DNA from: Streptomyces liliifuscus
Lineage (GTDB): Bacteria > Actinomycetota > Actinomycetes > Streptomycetales > Streptomycetaceae
DNA length: 64,000 bases
NCBI RefSeq assembly: GCF_016598615.1
Contig: NZ_CP066831.1
Location: 6,448,001-6,512,000 of the forward strand
Reading direction: 5' to 3'
Position numbers and translations under genes: made by a program. The notes under the pieces were generated by a model. It saw only the letters and a program-made list of their open reading frames with translations. It was not told where the DNA came from and ran no database searches. Shown here one piece after another: positions 25,207-32,913 of this stretch (position 1 is its first letter; each line of letters opens with the position of its first letter).

Positions 25207-26520
25207 GTGCTCACCGCGTTCGCCCGGGCGTTCAAGACGCCCGACCTGCGCAAGAAGCTGCTCTTCACGCTCGGCATCATCGTGGTCTATCGGGTTGGCA
25301 CGCACATCCCGATCCCCGGTGTCGACTACAAGAACGTCCAGATCTGTATCGACGACGCGAGCCAGAACACGGGCCTGTTCGGTCTGGTCAACATGTTCAG
25401 CGGTGGCGCCCTGCTGCAGATCACGATCTTCGCGCTGGGCATCATGCCGTACATCACGGCGAGCATCATTCTGCAGCTGTTGACCGTGGTGATCCCGCGT
25501 CTGGAGGCCCTCAAGAAGGAGGGTCAGTCCGGTACGGCGAAGATCACGCAGTACACCCGTTATCTCACGGTGGCGCTGGCCATCCTGCAGGGCACCGGCC
25601 TCGTGGCCACCGCCCGCAGTGGTGCACTGTTCACCAGCTGCCCGGTCGCGAACCAGATCGTGCCCGACCAGTCGATCTTCGTCACGATCACGATGGTCAT
25701 CACGATGACCGCCGGTACGGCCGTCGTCATGTGGCTCGGTGAGCTCATCACCGACCGCGGCATCGGCAACGGCATGTCGATCCTGATGTTCATCTCGATC
25801 GCCGCGACCTTCCCGTCCGCGCTGTGGGCCATCAAGCAGCAGGGCAACCTCGCGGACGGCTGGATCGAGTTCGGCACCGTGATCGCGGTCGGTCTCGTCA
25901 TGGTCGGTCTGGTCGTCTTCGTGGAGCAGGCTCAGCGCCGCATTCCCGTCCAGTACGCGAAGCGCATGATCGGCCGCCGGTCCTACGGCGGCACGTCCAC
26001 GTACATCCCGCTGAAGGTCAACCAGGCCGGCATCATCCCTGTGATCTTTGCCTCGTCGCTGCTCTACATCCCGGCGCTGATCGCTCAGTTCGCAGGTGGG
26101 ACGTCCGGCTGGAAGACCTGGATCGAACAGAACCTCACCAAGGGTGACCACCCGATTTACATCAGCACGTACTTCTTGCTGATCGTTTTCTTCGCCTTCT
26201 TCTACGTGGCAATCTCGTTCAACCCCGAGGAAGTCGCGGACAACATGAAGAAGTATGGTGGCTTCATCCCGGGCATCCGGGCTGGCCGGCCGACCGCTGA
26301 GTACCTGGGATACGTACTCAACCGGATCACCTGGCCAGGTTCGCTGTACTTGGGGCTGATCGCTCTCGTACCGACGATGGCGTTGGTTGGTTTCGGGGCA
26401 AACCAGAACTTCCCGTTCGGTGGTACCAGCATCCTGATCATCGTGGGTGTGGGTCTGGAGACGGTGAAGCAGATCGAGAGCCAGCTCCAGCAGCGCAATT
26501 ACGAAGGGTTCCTCCGCTGA
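25207..26520 (+). CDS. secY: Protein translocase subunit SecY
   Basis: SecY is the pore of the Sec translocon in the cytoplasmic membrane. The 437-aa protein has ten predicted membrane helices, the plug-region segment, MPYITASIILQLLTVVIPRL, and the conserved cytosolic loop QRRIPVQYAKRMIGRRSYGG that contacts SecA and the ribosome. Start GTG with AGGAGG 5 bases upstream. The stop overlaps the adk start by one base. Confidence 0.99.
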   Translation: MLTAFARAFKTPDLRKKLLFTLGIIVVYRVGTHIPIPGVDYKNVQICIDDASQNTGLFGLVNMFSGGALLQITIFALGIMPYITASIILQLLTVVIPRLEALKKEGQSGTAKITQYTRYLTVALAILQGTGLVATARSGALFTSCPVANQIVPDQSIFVTITMVITMTAGTAVVMWLGELITDRGIGNGMSILMFISIAATFPSALWAIKQQGNLADGWIEFGTVIAVGLVMVGLVVFVEQAQRRIPVQYAKRMIGRRSYGGTSTYIPLKVNQAGIIPVIFASSLLYIPALIAQFAGGTSGWKTWIEQNLTKGDHPIYISTYFLLIVFFAFFYVAISFNPEEVADNMKKYGGFIPGIRAGRPTAEYLGYVLNRITWPGSLYLGLIALVPTMALVGFGANQNFPFGGTSILIIVGVGLETVKQIESQLQQRNYEGFLR

Positions 26521-27230
26521 TGCGTATCGTCCTCGTCGGGCCGCCCGGTGCGGGCAAGGGAACGCAGGCCGCGTTCCTCGCCCAGAACCTGTCGATCCCG
26601 CACATCTCCACGGGCGACCTCTTCCGTGCGAACATCAGCCAGCAGACGGAACTCGGCAAGCTGGCGAAGTCGTACATGGACGAGGGCAACCTCGTGCCCG
26701 ACGAGGTCACGATCGCCATGGCCAGGGACCGCATGGAGCAGCCGGACGCCGCGAACGGCTTCCTGCTCGACGGCTTCCCGCGGAACGTCTCGCAGGCCGA
26801 GGCGCTCGACCAGGCGCTCAAGGCCGACGGCGTGGAGCTGGACGCGGTGCTCGACCTGGAGGTCCCCGAGGACGAGGTGGTCAAGCGCATCGCCGGCCGC
26901 CGCATCTGCCGCAACGAATCGAGTCACGTCTTCCATGTGACGTACAGCCCGCCGAAGAAGGAAGGCGTCTGTGACGCCTGCGGCGGCGAGCTGTACCAGC
27001 GGGACGACGACTCCGAGGAGACCGTCCGCAGGCGCCTGGAGGTCTACCACACGCAGACCGAGCCGATCATCGACTACTACCGGGCCCAGGGCCTGGTCGT
27101 GACGATCTCGGCGCTCGGCAAGGTGGACGACGTCACCAAGCGCGCGATGGAGGCCCTCGACCGTCAGGTGGAGGGCAAGGACCAGAGCGACGAGGACAAG
27201 AGCGACAGCGAGGACGGCGACGACAAGTAG
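26520..27230 (+). CDS. adk: Adenylate kinase
   Basis: Adenylate kinase converts ATP and AMP into two ADP in the cytoplasm. The P-loop is GPPGAGKGT (residues 7-15); AMP-binding stretches STGDLFRA and GFLLDGFPRN are present. The LID domain is of the zinc type, with CRNESSHVFHVTY and CDACGGELYQRDDDS supplying Cys and probably His ligands. The tail (about 25 residues, EGKDQSDEDKSDSEDGDDK) is strongly acidic and makes the protein longer (236 aa) than most. Translation is coupled to secY by a one-base overlap. Confidence 0.98.
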   Translation: MRIVLVGPPGAGKGTQAAFLAQNLSIPHISTGDLFRANISQQTELGKLAKSYMDEGNLVPDEVTIAMARDRMEQPDAANGFLLDGFPRNVSQAEALDQALKADGVELDAVLDLEVPEDEVVKRIAGRRICRNESSHVFHVTYSPPKKEGVCDACGGELYQRDDDSEETVRRRLEVYHTQTEPIIDYYRAQGLVVTISALGKVDDVTKRAMEALDRQVEGKDQSDEDKSDSEDGDDK

Positions 27231-27331
27231 TCGTCCTGGCTGGTTCGGCCGCGGTGCCCCTGTCGGGCGCCGCGGCCGTACTGTTGTGTACGTAACCGAG
27301 TAGGCAGAGAAGACGGAGAGCGCGGGCCCTC

Positions 27332-28168
27332 ATGGTGCAGATCAAGACCCCCGAGCAGATCGCCAAGATGCGTGAGGCGGGCCTGGTCGTCGCCGCCGTC
27401 CACCGGGCGACACGGGAAGCGGCGGTACCCGGGGCCACGACGAAGGACCTCGACGAGGTCGCCCGCAAGGTGCTGGCCGAGCACGGTGCCAAGTCGAACT
27501 TCCTGGGATACGGCGGGTTCCCCGCGACGATCTGCACCTCGGCGAACGAGGTAGTCGTGCACGGCATCCCGAGCGACGACGTCGTGCTGAAGGACGGCGA
27601 CATCATCTCGATCGACGCCGGCGCCATCGTCGACGGCTGGCACGGGGACGCCGCCTTCACCGCCTTCGTCGGGTCCGGTCACGCTCCGGAGCTCATCGAG
27701 CTGTCCCGGGTGACCGAGGAGTCGATGTGGGCCGGGATCGCCGCGATGAAGCTGGGGAACCGGCTCGTCGACGTCTCCCGGGCCATCGAGACGTACATCC
27801 GGCGACAGCCGAAGCCCGGTGGTGGCAAGTACGGGATCGTCGAGGACTACGGCGGCCATGGCATCGGTACCGAGATGCACATGGATCCGCATCTGCTGAA
27901 CTACGTGGAGCGGCGGCGGGGGAAGGGGCCGAAGCTCGTTCCCGGGTTCTGCCTCGCCATTGAGCCCATGGTTTCGCTGGGTACGCCGAAGACCGAGGTG
28001 CTGTCCGACGACTGGACGGTCATCACCACGGACGGTACGTGGTCGTCGCACTGGGAGCACTCTGTCGCTCTGACCGAGGGCGGTCCGCTTGTGCTTACCG
28101 CTCCCGACGGGGGTAAGGCGAAGCTGGCCGAGTATGGGATCACGGCTGCGCCTGATCCCTTGGGCTGA
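27332..28168 (+). CDS. map: Methionine aminopeptidase, type I
   Basis: The enzyme removes the initiator methionine from new proteins. It is 278 aa with metal ligands Asp95 (ISIDAG) and Asp106 (WHGDAAF), the GHGIGTEMH histidine and the AIEPMVSLG glutamate; His77 in VVVHGIP is the substrate-binding histidine. The adk-map pair after secY is the standard order of the spc region. A repeat and terminator-like hairpin follow. Confidence 0.97.
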   Translation: MVQIKTPEQIAKMREAGLVVAAVHRATREAAVPGATTKDLDEVARKVLAEHGAKSNFLGYGGFPATICTSANEVVVHGIPSDDVVLKDGDIISIDAGAIVDGWHGDAAFTAFVGSGHAPELIELSRVTEESMWAGIAAMKLGNRLVDVSRAIETYIRRQPKPGGGKYGIVEDYGGHGIGTEMHMDPHLLNYVERRRGKGPKLVPGFCLAIEPMVSLGTPKTEVLSDDWTVITTDGTWSSHWEHSVALTEGGPLVLTAPDGGKAKLAEYGITAAPDPLG

Positions 28169-28224
28169 GTTCGCTCTGTAGGGGTGGGCTGGTGTATGTG
28201 TCGCGGCTGCGGGCCCGTGGGGGC

Positions 28225-28269
28225 TGGTCGCGCAGTTCCCCGCGCCCCTGAGCGCCCCCTGCGGGGCGC
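28225..28269 (+). repeat. Dispersed repeat unit with hairpin after map
   Basis: One copy of the dispersed element (TGGTCGCGCAGTTCCCCGCG and CCCCT, 28225-28249), followed at once by GCGCCCC (28252-28258) and GGGGCGC (28263-28269), a 7-bp stem. It sits about 60 bases after the map stop codon, so it may end the secY-adk-map transcript. The rest of 28169-28424 holds a poor promoter candidate for infA (TAGACT at 28337-28342) and nothing else that I can support. Confidence 0.6.
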
Positions 28270-28424
28270 GCCTGCTGCTTAGGGATCTTCCAAGCGGGGC
28301 AGGCTATCTCGATTCGTCTTTCCGAGGGCCCTGGCGTAGACTGACTCGTCGGCTCTCGTGCATCTGCATGTCTGCGTGCAGTAAGCGCGGGGTCGATCAA
28401 GGTAGTCGATTCGAAGGGCGAAGC

Positions 28425-28646
28425 GTGGCCAAGAAGCAAGGTGCCATCGAGATCGAGGGCACTGTCGTCGAGTCTCTTCCGAACGCCATGTTCAAGGTCG
28501 AGCTCCAGAACGGCCACCAGGTCCTGGCACACATCAGCGGCAAGATGCGCATGCACTACATCCGCATCCTCCCTGACGACCGGGTCGTGGTGGAGTTGTC
28601 TCCGTACGACCTGACCCGTGGCCGGATCGTCTACCGGTACAAGTAG
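28425..28646 (+). CDS. infA: Translation initiation factor IF-1
   Basis: IF-1 occupies the A site during initiation. The 73-aa OB-fold protein (MAKKQGAIEIEGTVVESLPN to RGRIVYRYK) is full length. GTG 28425 is chosen, with AAGGGCGAA just upstream; longer readings from 28368 add unconserved residues. It begins the infA-rpmJ-rpsM-rpsK-rpoA-rplQ group. Confidence 0.98.
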   Translation: MAKKQGAIEIEGTVVESLPNAMFKVELQNGHQVLAHISGKMRMHYIRILPDDRVVVELSPYDLTRGRIVYRYK

Positions 28647-28705
28647 ATCTTGCCTGTGTCCCGTATTCCGCGGGGCGGTGGCACTGACCCGGAGAACCTC
28701 ACCCA

Positions 28706-28819
28706 ATGAAGGTCAAGCCGAGCGTCAAGAAGATCTGCGACAAGTGCAGGGTGATCCGCCGTCACGGCCGGGTCATGGTCATCTGCGAAAACCCGCGGCA
28801 CAAGCAGCGCCAGGGCTGA
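28706..28819 (+). CDS. rpmJ: 50S ribosomal protein L36
   Basis: A 37-aa protein (MKVKPSVKKICDKCRVIRRH, ending NPRHKQRQG) of the 50S subunit. Cys11, Cys14, Cys27 and His32 form the zinc-binding C+ type. It is too short for routine gene finders but is clear from sequence and position between infA and rpsM. Confidence 0.97.
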   Translation: MKVKPSVKKICDKCRVIRRHGRVMVICENPRHKQRQG

Positions 28820-29014
28820 CGCACGACCGAACCTTCTGCACCCGCAGAGCTTCGCGCGACGCAAGTAGTACATGTTCATACGCAGAGCCCGGATCCGCTG
28901 TTCACAGCGATTCCGATACCCCCGGTCGGAGGCTGGGGACCCAACCCGTACCTCATACGGCGGGCTGGGAACCGGTTCTGCGGAAGACCTCCGAACGACA
29001 ACTGGAGCCATTGA

Positions 29015-29395
29015 ATGGCACGCGTTTCCGGTGTTGACATCCCGCGCGAAAAGCGCGTGGAGGTTGCCCTCACCTACGTGTTCGGCATCGGCCGGACCCT
29101 CTCGCAGAAGACGCTGGCCGACACCGGCGTCAACCCCAACACCCGCGTTCGCGACCTCTCCGAAGAAGAGCTGGTCCGCATCCGCGAGTACGTGGACAAC
29201 AACTTCAAGACCGAGGGTGACCTCCGCCGCGAGGTTCAGGCCGACATCCGCCGCAAGGTCGAGATCGGCTGCTACCAGGGTCTGCGCCACCGTCGTGGCC
29301 TGCCCGTCCACGGTCAGCGCACCAGCACGAACGCTCGTACCCGCAAGGGCCCGCGTCGCGCCATCGCCGGCAAGAAGAAGCCGGGCAAGAAGTAG
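29015..29395 (+). CDS. rpsM: 30S ribosomal protein S13
   Basis: S13 is in the 30S head and bridges to the 50S subunit. The 126-aa protein (MARVSGVDIPREKRVEVALT) has the H2TH domain (GIGRTLSQKTLADTGVNPNT) and the basic C-terminal tail GLPVHGQRTSTNARTRKGPR that touches P-site tRNA. GGAG lies upstream of the ATG; the 195-base spacer from rpmJ holds no gene. Confidence 0.99.
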   Translation: MARVSGVDIPREKRVEVALTYVFGIGRTLSQKTLADTGVNPNTRVRDLSEEELVRIREYVDNNFKTEGDLRREVQADIRRKVEIGCYQGLRHRRGLPVHGQRTSTNARTRKGPRRAIAGKKKPGKK

Positions 29396-29464
29396 TCCGC
29401 AGCGGACAACGCTTCATCAGCGGTCTTCGCTGTAGGACCGACCACCTCCCCGTAGGAGATTTAG

Positions 29465-29869
29465 ATGCCCCCCAAGGGTCGTCAGGGCGCCGCCAAGAAG
29501 GTGCGCCGCAAGGAAAAGAAGAACGTCGCTCACGGTCACGCGCACATCAAGAGCACGTTCAACAACACGATCGTCTCGATCACGGACCCCTCGGGCAACG
29601 TGATCTCCTGGGCCTCCGCCGGCCACGTCGGCTTCAAGGGCTCGCGCAAGTCCACCCCCTTCGCCGCGCAGATGGCCGCCGAGTCGGCCGCCCGCCGCGC
29701 GCAGGAGCACGGCATGCGCAAGGTCGACGTCTTCGTCAAGGGCCCGGGCTCGGGTCGCGAGACGGCCATCCGTTCGCTTCAGGCGACCGGTCTTGAGGTC
29801 GGCTCCATCCAGGACGTGACGCCCACGCCGCACAACGGCTGCCGTCCGCCCAAGCGCCGTCGCGTCTGA
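29465..29869 (+). CDS. rpsK: 30S ribosomal protein S11
   Basis: S11 is on the 30S platform near the E site. It is 134 aa (MPPKGRQGAAKKVRRKEKKN) with the conserved HIKSTFNNTIVSITDPSGNV stretch and the basic end TPTPHNGCRPPKRRRV. AGGAGA precedes the ATG. The spacer to rpoA carries a hairpin. Confidence 0.99.
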   Translation: MPPKGRQGAAKKVRRKEKKNVAHGHAHIKSTFNNTIVSITDPSGNVISWASAGHVGFKGSRKSTPFAAQMAAESAARRAQEHGMRKVDVFVKGPGSGRETAIRSLQATGLEVGSIQDVTPTPHNGCRPPKRRRV

Positions 29870-29899
29870 CGCACGGTTGTCTTGATTTTTCTGGGGTCC

Positions 29900-29931
29900 G
29901 GGCGGTATGGCCTTTCGGGGCCGTGCCGCCC
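29900..29931 (+). promoter_or_regulatory. Stem-loop in the rpsK-rpoA spacer
   Basis: Thirteen base pairs with two G-T type pairs (29900-29912 with 29919-29931), followed by a smaller inverted repeat CCCTTG/CAAGGG (29935-29940 and 29948-29953). In actinomycetes rpsD is not part of this operon, and this 123-base spacer takes its place. The hairpins could attenuate expression of rpoA relative to the ribosomal genes; that is inference. Confidence 0.5.
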
Positions 29932-29992
29932 GTACCCTTGTAGTACTCAAGGGCATCAAATAGTGGGTGCCCATGACTGAAGGATTCACCAC

Positions 29993-31015
29993 ATGCTGAT
30001 CGCTCAGCGTCCCTCGTTGACCGAAGAGGTCGTCGACGAGTTCCGCTCCCGGTTCGTGATCGAGCCGCTGGAGCCGGGCTTCGGTTACACCCTCGGCAAC
30101 TCGCTCCGCCGGACTCTTCTCTCCTCGATCCCCGGTGCGGCTGTCACCAGCATCCGCATCGATGGTGTCCTGCACGAGTTCACCACCGTGCCGGGCGTCA
30201 AGGAGGACGTCACCGACCTGATCCTCAACATCAAGCAGCTGGTCGTCTCCTCGGAGCACGACGAGCCGGTCGTGATGTACCTGCGCAAGCAGGGCCCGGG
30301 TCTGGTCACCGCCGCCGACATCGCGCCCCCGGCCGGTGTCGAGGTGCACAACCCGGACCTCGTCCTCGCCACGCTCAACGGCAAGGGCAAGCTGGAGATG
30401 GAGCTGACGGTCGAGCGTGGCCGTGGTTACGTCTCCGCGGTGCAGAACAAGCAGGTCGGTCAGGAGATCGGGCGCATCCCGGTCGACTCGATCTACTCGC
30501 CGGTGCTGAAGGTCACGTACAAGGTCGAGGCGACTCGTGTCGAGCAGCGCACCGACTTCGACAAGCTGATCGTCGACGTCGAGACCAAGCAGGCCATGCG
30601 TCCGCGTGACGCCATGGCGTCGGCCGGCAAGACCCTGGTCGAGCTGTTCGGGCTCGCTCGCGAGCTCAACATCGACGCCGAGGGCATCGACATGGGTCCG
30701 TCCCCGACGGATGCCGCGCTCGCCGCCGATCTCGCCCTGCCGATCGAGGAGCTGGAGCTCACCGTTCGGTCGTACAACTGCCTCAAGCGCGAGGGCATCC
30801 ACTCCGTGGGTGAGCTCGTGGCCCGCTCCGAGGCGGACCTGCTCGACATCCGCAACTTCGGTGCGAAGTCGATCGACGAGGTCAAGGCGAAGCTGGCCGG
30901 CATGGGCCTGGCCCTGAAGGACAGCCCGCCCGGATTCGACCCCACGGCCGCGGCCGACGCCTTTGGCGCGGACGACGACGTGGATGCAGGGTTCGTGGAG
31001 ACCGAGCAGTACTAA
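29993..31015 (+). CDS. rpoA: RNA polymerase alpha subunit
   Basis: Alpha dimerises to nucleate RNA polymerase assembly and contacts activators and UP elements. The 340-aa protein has the N-terminal assembly domain (EPGFGYTLGNSLRRTLLSSI), a linker, the helix-hairpin-helix C-terminal domain (about 245-310, NCLKREGIHSVGELVARSEA) and an acidic tail (AFGADDDVDAGFVETEQY). Standard alpha-operon position. Confidence 0.99.
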   Translation: MLIAQRPSLTEEVVDEFRSRFVIEPLEPGFGYTLGNSLRRTLLSSIPGAAVTSIRIDGVLHEFTTVPGVKEDVTDLILNIKQLVVSSEHDEPVVMYLRKQGPGLVTAADIAPPAGVEVHNPDLVLATLNGKGKLEMELTVERGRGYVSAVQNKQVGQEIGRIPVDSIYSPVLKVTYKVEATRVEQRTDFDKLIVDVETKQAMRPRDAMASAGKTLVELFGLARELNIDAEGIDMGPSPTDAALAADLALPIEELELTVRSYNCLKREGIHSVGELVARSEADLLDIRNFGAKSIDEVKAKLAGMGLALKDSPPGFDPTAAADAFGADDDVDAGFVETEQY

Positions 31016-31055
31016 GAGCTCGGGCTCGATGGTCCATACTCGGGTGCGGGTGCGC

Positions 31056-31117
31056 TGTGGCTTGTCGCGCAGTTCCCCGCGCCCCTTCCGGACTCGCCCC
31101 TTCGGGGCTTTGTCCGG
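31056..31117 (+). terminator. Dispersed repeat plus nested hairpin after rpoA
   Basis: A copy of the dispersed repeat (31056-31086) is followed by CCGGAC (31088-31093) pairing with GTCCGG (31112-31117), enclosing GCCCC-TTC-GGGGC followed by CTTTG. This looks like a terminator or attenuator between rpoA and rplQ, so part of the transcripts may end before rplQ. Confidence 0.55.
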
Positions 31118-31196
31118 ATCTTCGACGGGTGACCGCCCGCTCGGACACTGACCTCGGTACCTGATACGGCCGGGGCAGACACCTAGGAGAAACACC

Positions 31197-31703
31197 ATGC
31201 CGAAGCCCACCAAGGGTGCCCGTATGGGCGGCAGTGCCGCGCACGAGAAGCTGCTTCTCGCGAACCTCGCGAAGTCGCTCTTCGAGCACGGCAAGATCAC
31301 GACCACCGAGGCGAAGGCCCGTCGGCTTCGGCCGTACGCCGAGCGTCTGGTCACCAAGGCGAAGAAGGGCGACCTTCACAACCGCCGTCAGGTGCTCTCG
31401 GTCATCACGGACAAGAGCGTCGTGCACACGCTCTTCACCGAGATCGGCCCGCGCTACGAGAACCGTCCGGGTGGCTACACCCGTATCACCAAGATCGGTA
31501 ACCGCCGTGGCGACAACGCGCCCATGGCTGTCATCGAGCTGGTGGAGGCCCTGACCGTGGCCCAGCAGGCCACCGGTGAGGCCGAGGCGGCGACGAAGCG
31601 CTCCGCCAAGGACGCCGAGGTCGAGGCCAAGGCCGAGGAGACTCAGGTCGAGGACGCCAAGGTCGACGTGACCAAGGCTGACGAGGAGTCCAAGGACGCG
31701 TAA
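31197..31703 (+). CDS. rplQ: 50S ribosomal protein L17
   Basis: L17 is near the tunnel exit. Residues 1-120 are the standard protein (MPKPTKGARMGGSAAHEKLL). A tail of about 50 residues rich in Glu, Asp, Ala and Lys makes it 168 aa, as in other streptomycetes. Start at ATG 31197 after TAGGAGAAACACC. Last gene of the alpha operon. Confidence 0.99.
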   Translation: MPKPTKGARMGGSAAHEKLLLANLAKSLFEHGKITTTEAKARRLRPYAERLVTKAKKGDLHNRRQVLSVITDKSVVHTLFTEIGPRYENRPGGYTRITKIGNRRGDNAPMAVIELVEALTVAQQATGEAEAATKRSAKDAEVEAKAEETQVEDAKVDVTKADEESKDA

Positions 31704-31729
31704 GGCTGTCCTTCGACTGCGGCGCCGTT

Positions 31730-31759
31730 GTGGCTGGTCGCGCAGTTCCCCGCGCCCCT
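31730..31759 (+). repeat. Dispersed repeat unit after rplQ
   Basis: A copy of the dispersed element (TGTGGCTGGTCGCGCAGTTC, then CCCGCGCCCC). Its 3' end also forms an 8-bp stem with the following bases (31751-31758 with 31762-31769, loop TAT), so the repeat itself contributes half of a hairpin. Confidence 0.6.
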
Positions 31760-31773
31760 ATGGGGCGCGCTTG

Positions 31774-31807
31774 AGCGGGTCCGTTCCTTTCGAGGGACGG
31801 GCCCGCT
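31774..31807 (+). terminator. Intrinsic terminator after the alpha operon
   Basis: A 14-bp stem with two wobble pairs (31774-31787 with 31794-31807), loop TTTCGA, followed by TCTGTGTTCTT. It lies just before truA, so truA is probably read through at low level or from its own promoter in the short spacer. Confidence 0.8.
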
Positions 31808-31832
31808 TCTGTGTTCTTGAGAGGATCTCCAG

Positions 31833-32690
31833 GTGAGCGATGAAGTAGAGCCCGGGTACGTCCGCGTCCGTCTCGACCTTTCCTACGACGGGAGCGAGTT
31901 CTCCGGGTGGGCCAAGCAGGCCGGGGGGCGCCGGACCGTGCAGGGGGAGATCGAGGATGCCCTGCGGACGGTGACGCGGTCGCGGGACGTCACGTACGAG
32001 CTGACCGTGGCCGGGCGGACCGATGCCGGGGTGCATGCCCGGGGGCAGGTGACGCATGTCGATCTGCCCGTCGAGGTGTGGGGTGAGCAGCGCGGGAAGC
32101 TGCTGAAGCGGCTGGCCGGGCGGTTGCCCAGGGATGTGCGGGTGTGGGCGGTCAGGGAGGCGCCGAGCGGGTTCAACGCGCGGTTCTCGGCCGTCTGGCG
32201 GCGGTACGCCTATCGCGTCACCGACAATCCCGGTGGTGTCGATCCGTTGCTGCGCAGTCATGTCCTCTGGCACGACTGGCCGCTCGACGTCGATGTCATG
32301 AACGAGGCCGCGGAGCGGTTGCTCGGTGAGCACGACTTCGCCGCCTACTGCAAGAAGCGGGAGGGCGCCACGACCATCCGTACGCTTCAGGAGCTGAGCC
32401 TGGAGCGGGGGAGTGACGGGATCATCACCGCCACCGTGCGCGCCGATGCCTTCTGCCACAACATGGTGCGGTCGCTCATCGGGGCGCTGCTGTTCGTGGG
32501 GGACGGGCACCGGGGAGCCGACTGGCCCGGGAAGGTGCTCGCCGCGGGGGTGCGGGATTCGGCCGTGCATGTGGTGCGGCCGCACGGGCTGACGCTCGAA
32601 GAGGTCGGGTATCCGGCCGACGAGCTGTTGGCCGCGCGGAACAAAGAGGCACGAAACCGGCGGACCCTGCCGGGAGCGGGGTGCTGCTGA
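31833..32690 (+). CDS. truA: tRNA pseudouridine(38-40) synthase
   Basis: TruA converts uridines 38-40 of the anticodon arm to pseudouridine. The 285-aa protein has the catalytic Asp64 in AGRTDAGVHARGQV, and the family stretches LDLSYDGSEFSGWAKQ and ADAFCHNMVRSLIGALLFVG. GTG start with GAGAGGATCTCCAG upstream. truA after rplQ is standard order. Confidence 0.96.
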   Translation: MSDEVEPGYVRVRLDLSYDGSEFSGWAKQAGGRRTVQGEIEDALRTVTRSRDVTYELTVAGRTDAGVHARGQVTHVDLPVEVWGEQRGKLLKRLAGRLPRDVRVWAVREAPSGFNARFSAVWRRYAYRVTDNPGGVDPLLRSHVLWHDWPLDVDVMNEAAERLLGEHDFAAYCKKREGATTIRTLQELSLERGSDGIITATVRADAFCHNMVRSLIGALLFVGDGHRGADWPGKVLAAGVRDSAVHVVRPHGLTLEEVGYPADELLAARNKEARNRRTLPGAGCC

Positions 32691-32824
32691 GGAGAGCCGC
32701 GGCCCCTGTGTGACGGGAGTCGCGCCCCCTGTACAGAGGGGCAAGTGGCTACATATGCCCGCTGTGGCGTGTGATGAAACCCCTGCGTAACACGTACGTT
32801 CGGACGTAACCTCTGAAACTCGGT

Positions 32825-32907
32825 TATGATTCCGCTGCTCGGCTGAAGGTTCGATTAGGGGTTGGCCGAGTTCGGGTGGGGGTAACGGGCCGCAACGGCC
32901 CCGGGGG
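32825..32907 (+). promoter_or_regulatory. Candidate promoter and leader of the glycan operon
   Basis: In the 223-base truA-GT2 spacer, TATGAT (32825-32830) is a good -10; the -35 (GGACGT at 32802-32807, 17 bases away) is only partial. A hairpin TACGT-TCGG-ACGTA overlaps that -35. Near the start codon lies GGGCCG-CAA-CGGCCC (32887-32901), followed by GGGGG (32903-32907), the ribosome site of the GT2 gene, so the hairpin could control access to it. Function is inference. Confidence 0.4.
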
Positions 32908-32913
32908 TTTTGC

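Noticed and set aside
28313..28342. Strong promoter for infA
   Set aside because: TAGACT is acceptable as -10, but the -35 (TTCGTC) is poor; mentioned only as weak.
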